64,000 nucleotides of DNA from Rhodobacteraceae bacterium D3-12. Its GTDB lineage: Bacteria; Pseudomonadota; Alphaproteobacteria; Rhodobacterales; Rhodobacteraceae. Position numbers and translations under genes: made by a program. The notes below the pieces were generated by a model, which saw nothing but the letters and a program-made list of their open reading frames with translations, did no database searches and had not been told where the DNA came from. Positions 55,197-63,226 of the stretch are shown in pieces. How positions within the stretch are numbered: position 1 is the stretch's first letter; the number at the start of each line of letters is the position of its first letter. The stretch covers positions 124,001 to 188,000 of the forward strand of contig CP104793.1 of assembly GCA_025916135.1 (NCBI GenBank), written 5' to 3'.

Positions 55197-55898
55197 CTAG
55201 CCGATCGCTTCGACGAAGCCTGCGAGTTCGCCCAGATCGACCAATTCGGCGTAGCGCGATGCGCCGAGCGGGGGATCGGCTTTCTCCAAATCCCATTCCA
55301 ACCCGTGGGGCACATAGACGCCCCAGCTTCCGGCGTCGATTGCGGGGCGGACATCGGATTTCATCGAATTGCCGACCATCATAGCCTGTGCCGGGCCGTC
55401 GCCATGGCGGGTAAAGGCGGCGTGATAGGTCTCAGGGGTTTTGTCCGAGACGATTTCGACCGCGTCGAACATTTCACCAAGGCCGGATTGCGCCAGTTTT
55501 CGTTCCTGATCGAGCAGGTCGCCTTTGGTGATGAGAACGAGGGTGAAGTCAGCGGCGAGCGTTTCCACCGCGGCACGGGCGTGGGGCAAAAGCTCGATCG
55601 GGTGGCGCAGCATGTCTTGGCCGGCGGAAATGATCTCGTGAATGACGGTGCCGGGCACACGATCAGAGGTGACGTCGAGCGCGGTTTCGATCATCGAGAG
55701 CATGAAGCCCTTGATGCCAAAGCCATAGTGCCCGAGATTGCGTCTTTCGGCTTCGAGCAGGCGTTCAGAGAGGTGATCGGGGTCGGCATAATCGGCCAGC
55801 AACCCGGCGAATCGTTCCTGCGTGATCTGGAAAAAGCGTTCGTTATGCCAGAGCGTATCGTCCGCATCGAAGCCGATTGTGGTCAGTTTTCTTGGCAT
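55197..55898 (-). CDS. HAD-superfamily hydrolase
   Basis: 233 residues. Motif I appears as TTIGFDADDTLWHN (nucleophile and general-acid Asp), motif II as LVLITKGDLLDQERKL (Thr), motif III/IV as IVSDKTPETYHAA and MMVGNSMKSDVRPAIDAG. It is a phosphatase of the YjjG/haloacid dehalogenase-like type with a helical cap. Substrate unknown. AGAAAGGT precedes the ATG. Confidence 0.92.
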   Translation of the reverse strand: MPRKLTTIGFDADDTLWHNERFFQITQERFAGLLADYADPDHLSERLLEAERRNLGHYGFGIKGFMLSMIETALDVTSDRVPGTVIHEIISAGQDMLRHPIELLPHARAAVETLAADFTLVLITKGDLLDQERKLAQSGLGEMFDAVEIVSDKTPETYHAAFTRHGDGPAQAMMVGNSMKSDVRPAIDAGSWGVYVPHGLEWDLEKADPPLGASRYAELVDLGELAGFVEAIG

Positions 55899-55992
55899 TG
55901 CGACCTTTCTGGCATAGACGCCCCCTTTTCTGGGCTGTCTCAGAGGTTATATAGATCGTCTCATGGAGCCAAACCTAAATGAATGGACCCAA

Positions 55993-56337
55993 ATGAAAAC
56001 GCTTGAGCATATCATGGCGGATGACGCGGATAACGATGACGGGGGGGATACCTCGGTTGTGGTGGAAACGCGCCCGAAGACCAAGCGGCCACCGCTCTAT
56101 AAGGTTATGCTTTTGAACGATGATTACACCCCGATGGAATTCGTGGTGATCGTTCTTGAGCGGTTCTTTGGCCTGAACCATGCGCAGGCGTTTGAGATTA
56201 TGTTGACCGTGCACAAAAAGGGCATCGCCGTGGTTGGCGTGTTTAGCCACGAGATTGCCGAGACCAAAGTGGCGCAGGTGATGGATTTCGCACGCCGCCA
56301 CCAGCATCCGTTGCAATGCACGATGGAAAAAGAATGA
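55993..56337 (+). CDS. clpS: ATP-dependent Clp protease adaptor ClpS
   Basis: 114 residues from ATG 55993; ATG 55963 and 56014 are alternatives, the first being too close to the apparent -10 box (TATATA at 55948). The acidic N-terminus ([12 protein letters not shown]) precedes the folded domain: [27 protein letters not shown] with the N-degron-binding Asn-Asp-Asp, and [25 protein letters not shown]. It delivers N-end rule substrates to ClpAP; no clpA follows here. Confidence 0.95.
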   Translation: MKTLEHIMADDADNDDGGDTSVVVETRPKTKRPPLYKVMLLNDDYTPMEFVVIVLERFFGLNHAQAFEIMLTVHKKGIAVVGVFSHEIAETKVAQVMDFARRHQHPLQCTMEKE

Positions 56338-56362
56338 GCCGCGTGCGTGCGATGGTGCTGTT

Positions 56363-57355
56363 ATGAGCACCTCCCGACTGAGCCTATACCTTGAGAGTGG
56401 CGTTTTCGCGTTGCCCGATGCCGGAGAGATCGCGGTGTTCGGGGCGGCGGCGGGCGATGACCTGAGCGGGTTGCCCAAAGAGCGGTTGCGGCTGGTGGCG
56501 CGGATGAAGCCGGATGTGGATGCGCTCCGCTCGGCGGGGTTCAAGGTGGATGTTACAGCGCCAGAGGCCGCTGTGCTTGCGCTGGTGATCCTGCCGCGTG
56601 CCAAGGCCGAGGCGCGTGCGATGGTGGCGCAGGCGGTGGATTTGGCCGGTTGCGTGATTGTCGATGGGCAAAAGACCGAAGGGGTCGACAGCATTTTCCG
56701 CGATATGCGCAAATTGGCCGAGTGTTCCGAGGCTTACTCAAAAGCGCATGGCAAAACCTTTGTTGCCAAGGCCGCACCGGGGACGTTTGCCGCATGGGCC
56801 GAGTCCGGGGCATTGGCGAAAAACCGCGACGGTTTCACAACCGCGCCGGGGGTGTTTTCAGCCGATGCGGTTGATCCGGCGTCACGGTTGTTGATCGCGG
56901 CATTGCCGAAAAAGCTGGGCCGGAAGGTTGCCGATTTCGGCGCGGGCTGGGGGTTTCTTGCCAGTGAGATTCTCAAGCGCGACGAGGTCAGGACGCTGGA
57001 TCTGGTTGAAGCAGATTATCTTGCTCTGGAGTGCGCCAAGCAAAACGTCGGCGATGAACGCGCGCGGTTTCATTGGGCCGATGCAATGCGGTGGACACCC
57101 GAGGTGCCGTTGGATGCCGTGGTGATGAACCCGCCGTTCCACGAAGGGCGCAAGGGCGTGCCGGAGTTGGGGCAGGCGTTTATCCGTCAGGCGGCCTCGG
57201 TTTTGTCGCCCGGCGGGCGGCTTTATATGGTGGCGAACCGCCACCTGCCGTATGAACAGGCGCTTGGGTCGGTGTTTCGCGAGGTCAAAGAGCTGGACGG
57301 TGATGGCCGGTTCAAGATTTTCGTCGCGGCAAGACCGTCTCGCAAGACGCGCTGA
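56363..57355 (+). CDS. RsmC/RlmG-like class I methyltransferase
   Basis: 330 residues. A degenerate N-terminal methyltransferase-like half (to about 165) is followed by an active half with the SAM loop KVADFGAGWGFLASEIL and the N6/N2-guanine motif VVMNPPFHEG, then GGRLYMVANRHLPYEQ. This two-half layout is that of RsmC (16S m2G1207). It starts 25 bases after clpS, so likely co-transcribed. Confidence 0.9.
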   Translation: MSTSRLSLYLESGVFALPDAGEIAVFGAAAGDDLSGLPKERLRLVARMKPDVDALRSAGFKVDVTAPEAAVLALVILPRAKAEARAMVAQAVDLAGCVIVDGQKTEGVDSIFRDMRKLAECSEAYSKAHGKTFVAKAAPGTFAAWAESGALAKNRDGFTTAPGVFSADAVDPASRLLIAALPKKLGRKVADFGAGWGFLASEILKRDEVRTLDLVEADYLALECAKQNVGDERARFHWADAMRWTPEVPLDAVVMNPPFHEGRKGVPELGQAFIRQAASVLSPGGRLYMVANRHLPYEQALGSVFREVKELDGDGRFKIFVAARPSRKTR

Positions 57356-57394
57356 TTTCCTTAACCTCAGATGAGAATCAGATAGGGGCCACCC

Positions 57395-58195
57395 ATGTCG
57401 CTTTCGATTGCCGGAAAAACTGCCATTGTGACGGGGGCCGCCAATGGTGTTGGCCTCGCCATTGCGCGCCATTTTGTCGACAAGGGCGCGAATGTGATGT
57501 TCGCCGATATGGACGAAGACGGGCTGCGCCGCGAGGTGGGTGAGGTTGAGGAAGATGGCCCGATCCGCTTTTTCGCCGGGGACCTGCGCGAAAAGCTGAC
57601 CTTGGCGAACCTGTTGTCGGCCACGATTGACGCATTTGAGCGGGTTGACGTTTTGGTCAACGCCTCGCGGCAGGTGGTGCGGTCGGACCCGCTTAACCCC
57701 GATGATGACGCGGTTGATACGCTGATGCAGCAGAACCTGATGACGTCGCTGCGGTTGAGCCAGGTTGTGGCAAAGCGAATGATTAAACAGGCCGATGGGC
57801 AGAGCAAAGGGGCGGTTGGGTCGATCATCAATCTGAGCTCAATTTTAGCGACGCGGACCCACCCGGAATTGATGGCTTTGTCGATCTCGAACGCGGCACT
57901 GGAACAGATGACGCGGGCGCTGGCTGTGGCCTTGGCCGGAGAGCGGATCAGAGTGAACGCGGTTGCGATGGGCTCGGTGATGAGCGCGTCGATGCAGGAG
58001 AAGTTGAAGGCGAGCCCGGACTTCCGCGATGTGATCGAAAAAGGCACGCCGCTGGGCCGGATAGCGAGCGCGGGGGAGCTGGCGGAAACGGTGCAGTTTC
58101 TGGCCTCGGACGGGTCGGGTTTCATGACCGGGCAGGTATTGACCGTGGACGGCGGGCGCACCTTGCTCGACCCGGTGACAGCGCCGGCGCATTGA
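57395..58195 (+). CDS. SDR-family oxidoreductase
   Basis: 266 residues. Cofactor motif TGAANGVGLAIARHF, DVLVNASRQ in place of the usual NNAG, and an active-site region in which Ser (INLSSILATRTHPELMALSISNAALEQM) is followed by SISNAALE where YxxxK is normally found; the catalytic Tyr and Lys are therefore missing. It may be non-catalytic or use a different mechanism. DGGRTLL ends the domain. Upstream of hemF by 25 bases. Confidence 0.86.
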   Translation: MSLSIAGKTAIVTGAANGVGLAIARHFVDKGANVMFADMDEDGLRREVGEVEEDGPIRFFAGDLREKLTLANLLSATIDAFERVDVLVNASRQVVRSDPLNPDDDAVDTLMQQNLMTSLRLSQVVAKRMIKQADGQSKGAVGSIINLSSILATRTHPELMALSISNAALEQMTRALAVALAGERIRVNAVAMGSVMSASMQEKLKASPDFRDVIEKGTPLGRIASAGELAETVQFLASDGSGFMTGQVLTVDGGRTLLDPVTAPAH

Positions 58196-58220
58196 GACGC
58201 TTTCAAAGGATTTTCGCTTT

Positions 58221-59114
58221 ATGACCAATGAGATGCAAGACGAGAAGGCTCGCGCGAGCGCATGGTTCCGCAGCCTGCGCGATGAGATTGTCGAGGCGTT
58301 TGAAACGCTGGAGGATCAGCTGGACGCGGGGCCGATGCAAAGCGAAGCGCCGGGGCGGTTTGAGGTGAGCGAAACCAAGCGGTCGAGCGAGGACGGGTCG
58401 GACGCCGGTGGCGGCGTGATGAGTGTGATGCGCGGCGGGCGGGTGTTCGAGAAGGTTGGGGTCAATATCTCGACCGTGTTCGGTGAGCTGGGACCACGGG
58501 CGCAGGCGGCTATGGCGGCGCGTAAGGGCTTGCCCGGCATGGAAAAAGACCCGCGTTTCTGGGCCAGCGGGATCAGCCTTGTGGCGCATATGCAAAACCC
58601 GCATTGCCCGGCGGTTCATATGAATACGCGCATGTTCTGGACCCCGCATGGGTGGTGGTTTGGGGGAGGGTCGGATTTGAACCCTTGTCTGGAATATGAG
58701 GAGGACACGGCGCATTTTCATGGGGTTCAGAAGACCCATTGCGACCGGCATGATGCGGCGCTCTATCCGCGGCTAAAGGCTTGGGCGGACGAGTATTTTT
58801 TCATTCCCCATCGCGGGCGGGCGCGGGGTGTGGGGGGGATTTTCCTTGATGACCATAACAGCGGTGACTGGGCGGCGGATTTTGCCTTGATCCAAGACGT
58901 TGGCCGCGCATTCTTGCCCGCCTTTGTGCCGCTGGTTGAGCGGCGGATGGGCATGGAATGGGGCGCGGAAGAGAAGGACGCGCAGTTGGTTCATCGCGGG
59001 CTGTATGCGGAGTATAACCTTGTTTATGACCGGGGCACCAAGTTTGGGTTGGAAACCGGGCATGATGCCAATGCGGTTTTGATGAGCCTGCCGCCGATGG
59101 CGAAATGGGTATGA
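58221..59114 (+). CDS. hemF: Oxygen-dependent coproporphyrinogen III oxidase
   Basis: 297 residues. GGGVMSVMRGGRVFEKVGVNIS, HMQNPHCPAVHMNTRMF, WWFGGGSDLNPCLEYEEDT and RGVGGIFLDDHNSGDW are the family's conserved blocks. It decarboxylates coproporphyrinogen III to protoporphyrinogen IX in haem synthesis under aerobic conditions. No FNR-like box was seen in its short leader. Confidence 0.97.
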   Translation: MTNEMQDEKARASAWFRSLRDEIVEAFETLEDQLDAGPMQSEAPGRFEVSETKRSSEDGSDAGGGVMSVMRGGRVFEKVGVNISTVFGELGPRAQAAMAARKGLPGMEKDPRFWASGISLVAHMQNPHCPAVHMNTRMFWTPHGWWFGGGSDLNPCLEYEEDTAHFHGVQKTHCDRHDAALYPRLKAWADEYFFIPHRGRARGVGGIFLDDHNSGDWAADFALIQDVGRAFLPAFVPLVERRMGMEWGAEEKDAQLVHRGLYAEYNLVYDRGTKFGLETGHDANAVLMSLPPMAKWV

Positions 59115-59171
59115 ATTTCAACCGGTTGTAAGGTTGATATTTGGGAGGCGTGGGGGCAGCCCCAACGCTCA

Positions 59172-59195
59172 GAGATATTTTTTAGCAAGATGAAT
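59172..59195 (+). repeat. Short intergenic repeat, copy 5
   Basis: GAGATATTTTTTAG then CAAGATGAAT, preceded by a small GC hairpin (GGGG/CCCC near 59150-59164), in the 95-base gap between hemF and the next SDR. Confidence 0.65.
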
Positions 59196-59209
59196 GAGGG
59201 GGAACAGTG

Positions 59210-59956
59210 ATGAAAGTTGCGATAGTGACAGGGGCGGCGCGCGGGATCGGGCTGGCGACGGTGAAGCTCTTTTTGGAAGAAGGGTGGAAGGTTGCGATGG
59301 TGGACTGGGACGCCTCGGAATTGGCGGCGGCGAGTGCGGCGCTGGACGGGGTTTTGCCGGTGGAGTGTGATATCGGCAAGGGCGATCAGGTTGCGGCCAT
59401 GCTGGCGCGGGTTCAGGGGGAATTCGGGCGGGTTGATGCCTTGGTGAATAACGCCGGTGTGGCGGAGTTCGGGCCGATTGATGAGTGCGATTTCAGCATG
59501 TGGCGCAGGGTGATGGAAACCAATTTGGATGGCACGTTTTTGACCAGTCAAGCTGTTGTTTCTGAACTGAAAAAGACCAAGGGGGCGATCGTGAATATCG
59601 CGTCTATCAGCGGGCTGAGGGCGTCGACTTTAAGGGTGGCTTATGGCACGTCGAAGGCGGCTGTTATCCAGCTCACTAAGCAGCAGGCGGCGGAATGGGG
59701 TGAATGGGGGGTGCGGGCCAATTGCATATGCCCCGGACCGGTGCGCACCAAACTGGCTATGGCAGTGCATAGTCAGGAAATTATTGATGCTTATCATGAT
59801 GCTATCCCACTTAACCGCTATGGCAGCGAGCGCGAAATTGCCGAGGCGATCGTGTTCTTGTGTTCCGAGAAGGCAAGCTTTGTTACCGGACAGGTTTTGG
59901 CAGCCGATGGCGGGTTTGAAAGCACCGGCGTGGGGCTTCCGGCTTTGAGAAGTTAA
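59210..59956 (+). CDS. SDR-family oxidoreductase (classical)
   Basis: 248 residues from ATG 59210. All classical features are present: VTGAARGIGLATVKLF, NNAGVAEF, the catalytic Ser in IVNIASISGLRAS, YGTSKAAV (Tyr and Lys) and a PGPVRT loop; Asp at WDASE suggests NAD rather than NADP preference. Substrate unknown. Its TAA stop lies inside the start of the ~120-base repeat. Confidence 0.92.
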   Translation: MKVAIVTGAARGIGLATVKLFLEEGWKVAMVDWDASELAAASAALDGVLPVECDIGKGDQVAAMLARVQGEFGRVDALVNNAGVAEFGPIDECDFSMWRRVMETNLDGTFLTSQAVVSELKKTKGAIVNIASISGLRASTLRVAYGTSKAAVIQLTKQQAAEWGEWGVRANCICPGPVRTKLAMAVHSQEIIDAYHDAIPLNRYGSEREIAEAIVFLCSEKASFVTGQVLAADGGFESTGVGLPALRS

Positions 59957-60072
59957 CGGCGGTTTTGGCCGGGTTTTAGCGGGGGTGACTTCCGGCTGAC
60001 ATCCGGCTGTAATGCGTATGACATCGGATTCTTGAATGTGTTAACGCCCTGTTAGGTTAATGGGGCGTTCGG
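59953..60072 (+). repeat. ~120-base intergenic repeat, copy 2
   Basis: Blocks TTAACGGCG (59953), GGGGGTGA (59981) leading into CCGGCTGACAT and CCGGCTGTAAT in 11-base phase, and GGGCGTTCGG (60063), at the same spacing as in 14134-14253. The middle part is different and holds TTAAC and TTAG motifs. The 305-base gap 59957-60261 contains nothing else recognisable. Confidence 0.7.
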
Positions 60073-60261
60073 GGGGGGTAGGCGAGAAGTGGAAGTTCGC
60101 TGCACAATGTGCGTAGGGCCGTTATGTGGACTTCACAGCACTTCCGTCATAAAGTTCTTTCTGCAAAAAACTCGATTAAGGTACCTGGATAGGGTCGAAA
60201 ATGCTCGGCCACCTATAGCAAGTGATGCATTCGTACGTGTTGCAGCGATGGAAAGCGAAAG

Positions 60262-61581
60262 ATGAACCATGGCGAATTGGATGATTCCGAAAATGACAAA
60301 GTTCTTTCCAACTTCGAAAAGTCAAAGGCGATTGAGGCACTTCTGATCGGGTCAGGTGCAAACCTGTTTCGAGAGTTTGAAAACAGGTTTTCCAAATTCT
60401 GTCCATTCGAAGCAATCGGCATGGTGCGTCAAGAGATCCGGCATGCACATTTTCTAAGTTTTATTCTTGACCCCAATCGGCCTCACCCTTTTCAGGATCA
60501 TCTTCTGAAGGGATTTCTTCAGGAGGTTGTCGCACAAGCTCAAGATGGCCAGATCGATATTCAACCGCTCAATATTCACTGCTCGGATTTCAGTGGCGCT
60601 TTGGTCTATCGTGAACGATCCGATATCGATTTCATGATCGAAATACCTTCAACGGCTTTTAGCAGTAAAGCCAAAGGCTTGGTTGTGACAGTGGAGCTGA
60701 AGGTGGATGCGTCCGAAAGCAAACATCAACTGCGAAAATACTACAATCAGATAACTGCAGATTATCCCGATGAAGACTGGGAGCGGGCCTTTGTCTTTCT
60801 GACCTTAGATGCCACAAGTCCTTCTGAAGAAAACACAAAGAATTGGATACCCGTAAGCGTATTTGATGTCATCAACCGTTTAGACCTTGAGCTTCAAGCG
60901 CGAGAGTACACAGGAGAGGCAGCTGAACTCTATAGAAGCTATTCAGCTATGATTAGGAGACACTTGGTGAACGACGAAGATTTGGCGCGATTGGCCAAGA
61001 GTATTTGGGCAAAACATAGAGAAGCACTAGAAGCGCTCTATGAATATTGGCCGGATCTGCAAGCCGAGGTTATCGATTGGATTAGAGACAATCCTGCCGA
61101 GCTTGTAACGGCGGTGAAGGACGCGACAGGTTTTACTTTGGTGCCAGACACATCCAGTACAAGGTTGTTGCGCTTTGGAGTGTCAGAGTGGGCAGCACTC
61201 GACGGATTTCAAGATGGAGACACCGATTGGGTTAAGAGTGGCTCACTAATGGTCCTTGAATTAGCCGACTGGGGGGATGGGCGATTACGGTTCACTTTTG
61301 TACTGGGGCCAGGTGACGTTGATGTTCGCGAAGAGGTTTACAAGAAAGTCTTGGAGAAAGTTGACGAAGGAAAAATTAAAATTGGTCGTCGGACAAGCGC
61401 GATTAAGAAATGGAAGCACCTCAGTTTTGCTGATGTTCAAACAGCCAAGGAGTACACCAAAGCGGAAGAAAGCGAAATTGACGCTGAAGAGCTGGGAAGA
61501 AAAGCAATAAAGAAAATGGCCTCGTTTCTTAAGCATCATTTGCCCGTCTATGACGATCTACTCAAAAAAATCTTCAAATAA
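60262..61581 (+). CDS. PD-(D/E)XK nuclease-superfamily protein (PDDEXK_4-like)
   Basis: 439 residues. Residues ~50-85 read EIRHAHFLSFILDPNRPHPFQDHLLKGFL, then RERSDIDFMIEI supplies the acidic residue and VVTVELKVDASESKHQLRKYYNQI the E-x-K and Q of the nuclease core, as in the PDDEXK_4 group. The C-terminal half (from ~250) is variable with a Lys/Glu-rich end. Base composition is much lower in GC than the surrounding genes, with different codon use. Probably an acquired defence or mobile-island gene; no restriction or methylation partner is adjacent. Confidence 0.75.
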   Translation: MNHGELDDSENDKVLSNFEKSKAIEALLIGSGANLFREFENRFSKFCPFEAIGMVRQEIRHAHFLSFILDPNRPHPFQDHLLKGFLQEVVAQAQDGQIDIQPLNIHCSDFSGALVYRERSDIDFMIEIPSTAFSSKAKGLVVTVELKVDASESKHQLRKYYNQITADYPDEDWERAFVFLTLDATSPSEENTKNWIPVSVFDVINRLDLELQAREYTGEAAELYRSYSAMIRRHLVNDEDLARLAKSIWAKHREALEALYEYWPDLQAEVIDWIRDNPAELVTAVKDATGFTLVPDTSSTRLLRFGVSEWAALDGFQDGDTDWVKSGSLMVLELADWGDGRLRFTFVLGPGDVDVREEVYKKVLEKVDEGKIKIGRRTSAIKKWKHLSFADVQTAKEYTKAEESEIDAEELGRKAIKKMASFLKHHLPVYDDLLKKIFK

Positions 61582-61946
61582 TTGATGAACCGTGGATTGG
61601 TTCACATTGAAGTAATCAATGCCCGCAGCTCGGGTGCCAAGACTGGGCGGGGGTAGGCCTGTACACAGGTCACACGTGCCTACTCGATAAATCACGATCC
61701 AAACCATAGCGGTTACTGAAGGATTTAAAGAAAGCGTAAATGGTAGTCATTCACTGCGACCCGAGCCAAGGTCCGCTTTGAGCCGTTTTTCAGATTCTGA
61801 AATGTAATGACATAACGCGCAAAGATCGTTCTTCCAGCCCTTCGTTCCCGCGGCGCTCTTTTACGTTTGGCCGCGGCTACACGGTCTGCGCTTGGCAGTG
61901 CGGGCCACCGCGTTTCAAAGCTGCGTGCTCGCGTGCGCTTTGAACG
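61582..61946. other. Non-coding gap between the nuclease gene and the IS
   Basis: 365 bases with no convincing gene. It includes a possible GTAGGC/GCCTAC stem (about 61652-61683). A short open frame on minus (61725-61961) crosses the IS end and has no family features, so it is not called. The last four bases, AACG, are the IS target duplication. Confidence 0.5.
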
Positions 61947-62007
61947 TGACCTGCGCCCCAAGTTCCCTCCATCTTTGCGCGGAGTCCTTAGGGTTAAATC
62001 TTTGGCG

Positions 62008-62847
62008 TTAAGCCGCCATCTTGTCCATTGCCTTTCTCTGCAAAAATTTCATCGGTGTCAGGTTGCCCAAGGCTGAATGTGGTCTGCGCCAATTGTAATC
62101 TTCCTGCCATTGTTCCAACATTTGTCTTGCATCCAGCAATGTGCCGAACAGTGTTTCGTTGAGGCATTCATCTCTGAGTTTGCCGTTGAAGCTTTCGATG
62201 AAACCGTTCTGCTGGGGCTTGCCTGGCGCGATGTAGTGCCAATCAATGACGGTATCCTGCACCCATTTGAGGATCGCCATGCTGGTGAACTCGGTTCCAT
62301 TGTCCGAGACAATCGTCTTTGGCATGCCACGCTCAGCGATGATGCGGTCCAGCTCACGCGCAACCCGTTGGCCCGACAATGATGTGTCCGCAACCAGCAC
62401 CAGGTTCTCTCGACTGTAATCATCCACGACCGCTAAGATGCGGAAGCGGCGACCATCCGTCAGCGCGTCAGATACAAAGTCCAAGCTCCAGCGTTGGTTT
62501 GGGCCATCCGGCAGCACCATCGGCTTTCTTGTACCCAATGCGCGCTTCCTGCCGCCTCTGCGCCGCACCTGCAGCTTCTCCTCGCGATAGATACGCCTGA
62601 CCTTCTTATGGTTCACCTCAAAGCCTTCTCGCGCAATCATTACATGGATCCGACGGCAACCAAACCGACGCCGTTCCCTCGAAACGCGCTTGATGGCATC
62701 TCGCAGTTCAGCATCATCGCCACGTCGCGACAGATATCGTATCGTGGATCGATCAATCTGTAGCACATCACACGCCCGCCGCTGGCTGACCTGATGTTGC
62801 TCCATCAGGTGCGCCACAGCTTTCCGCTTCACGGCGGGCGTCACCAT
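62008..62847 (-). CDS. IS3-family transposase OrfB (DDE integrase)
   Basis: 279 residues. A helix-turn-helix_21-type N-terminus ([24 protein letters not shown]) is followed by the rve core with catalytic residues in [24 protein letters not shown] and [18 protein letters not shown] (D, D, E). It is translated as an OrfAB fusion by -1 slippage on the A7 run (62853-62847, minus strand) at the orfA end, or from its own start. Complete. Confidence 0.95.
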   Translation of the reverse strand: MVTPAVKRKAVAHLMEQHQVSQRRACDVLQIDRSTIRYLSRRGDDAELRDAIKRVSRERRRFGCRRIHVMIAREGFEVNHKKVRRIYREEKLQVRRRGGRKRALGTRKPMVLPDGPNQRWSLDFVSDALTDGRRFRILAVVDDYSRENLVLVADTSLSGQRVARELDRIIAERGMPKTIVSDNGTEFTSMAILKWVQDTVIDWHYIAPGKPQQNGFIESFNGKLRDECLNETLFGTLLDARQMLEQWQEDYNWRRPHSALGNLTPMKFLQRKAMDKMAA

Positions 62848-63104
62848 TTTTTTGAGTTGATGTCTCGCAACATTGCGTTGTCCAACATCTGTTCTGCCAA
62901 CAGCTTCTTCAGCTTGCCGTTCTCGTCTTCCAACGCTCGCAACCGCTTCGCGTCAGACGGCTCCATACCACCATACTTCGATTTGTATTTGTAGAACGTC
63001 GCCGAGCTGATCCCGTGCCGCCGACATACATCAGCAGTCTTCTCGCCAGATTCCTGTTCCTTGATCATCGCTATGATCTGTTCGTCCGTAAATCGTGCCT
63101 TCAT
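62841..63104 (-). CDS. IS3-family OrfA (transposase DNA-binding part)
   Basis: 87 residues: [54 protein letters not shown] is a HTH_Tnp_1 domain and [24 protein letters not shown] a leucine zipper used for multimerisation. It overlaps orfB by seven bases at an A7 slippery run, the site of programmed -1 frameshifting in this family. Confidence 0.95.
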   Translation of the reverse strand: MKARFTDEQIIAMIKEQESGEKTADVCRRHGISSATFYKYKSKYGGMEPSDAKRLRALEDENGKLKKLLAEQMLDNAMLRDINSKKW

Positions 63105-63170
63105 TTGTCCGTCCTTTTGTTGGCCGGACTCTACACAAATCTGGAGGAGATTCAGGGGCTCAGGTCAAAC

Positions 63171-63201
63171 GCCTTGCGGCGTTAATGGAATGCCGCAAGG
63201 C
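63171..63201 (-). terminator. Hairpin 3' of the methyltransferase gene, abutted by the IS
   Basis: GCCTTGCGGC (63171-63180) pairs perfectly with GCCGCAAGGC (63192-63201) around 11 bases. It lies 26 bases after the methyltransferase stop on minus. The IS target duplication AACG ends with the first base of this stem, so the element sits at its base. T-rich sequence is lacking, so termination strength is uncertain. Confidence 0.6.
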
Positions 63202-63226
63202 TCAACTCATCAGAAACGTGGAGCTA

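Larger units (their letters stand above)
61947..63167 (-). mobile_element. Intact IS3-family element, IS407 group
   Basis: 1221 bases. The ends are inverted repeats: plus-strand TGACCTGCGCCCC at 61947 and, on minus, TGACCTGAGCCCC from 63167; similarity continues for about 30 bases with mismatches. Both flanks carry AACG (61943-61946 and 63168-63171), a 4-bp target duplication as usual for this group. Two overlapping genes encode OrfA and the DDE transposase. Fully matched duplication and complete genes point to a recent insertion. No second copy is present in the window. Confidence 0.93.

Noticed and set aside
61725-61961. 78-codon Arg-rich frame on minus at the IS edge
   Set aside because: It crosses the IS boundary, so it could not pre-exist the insertion, and has no family features.
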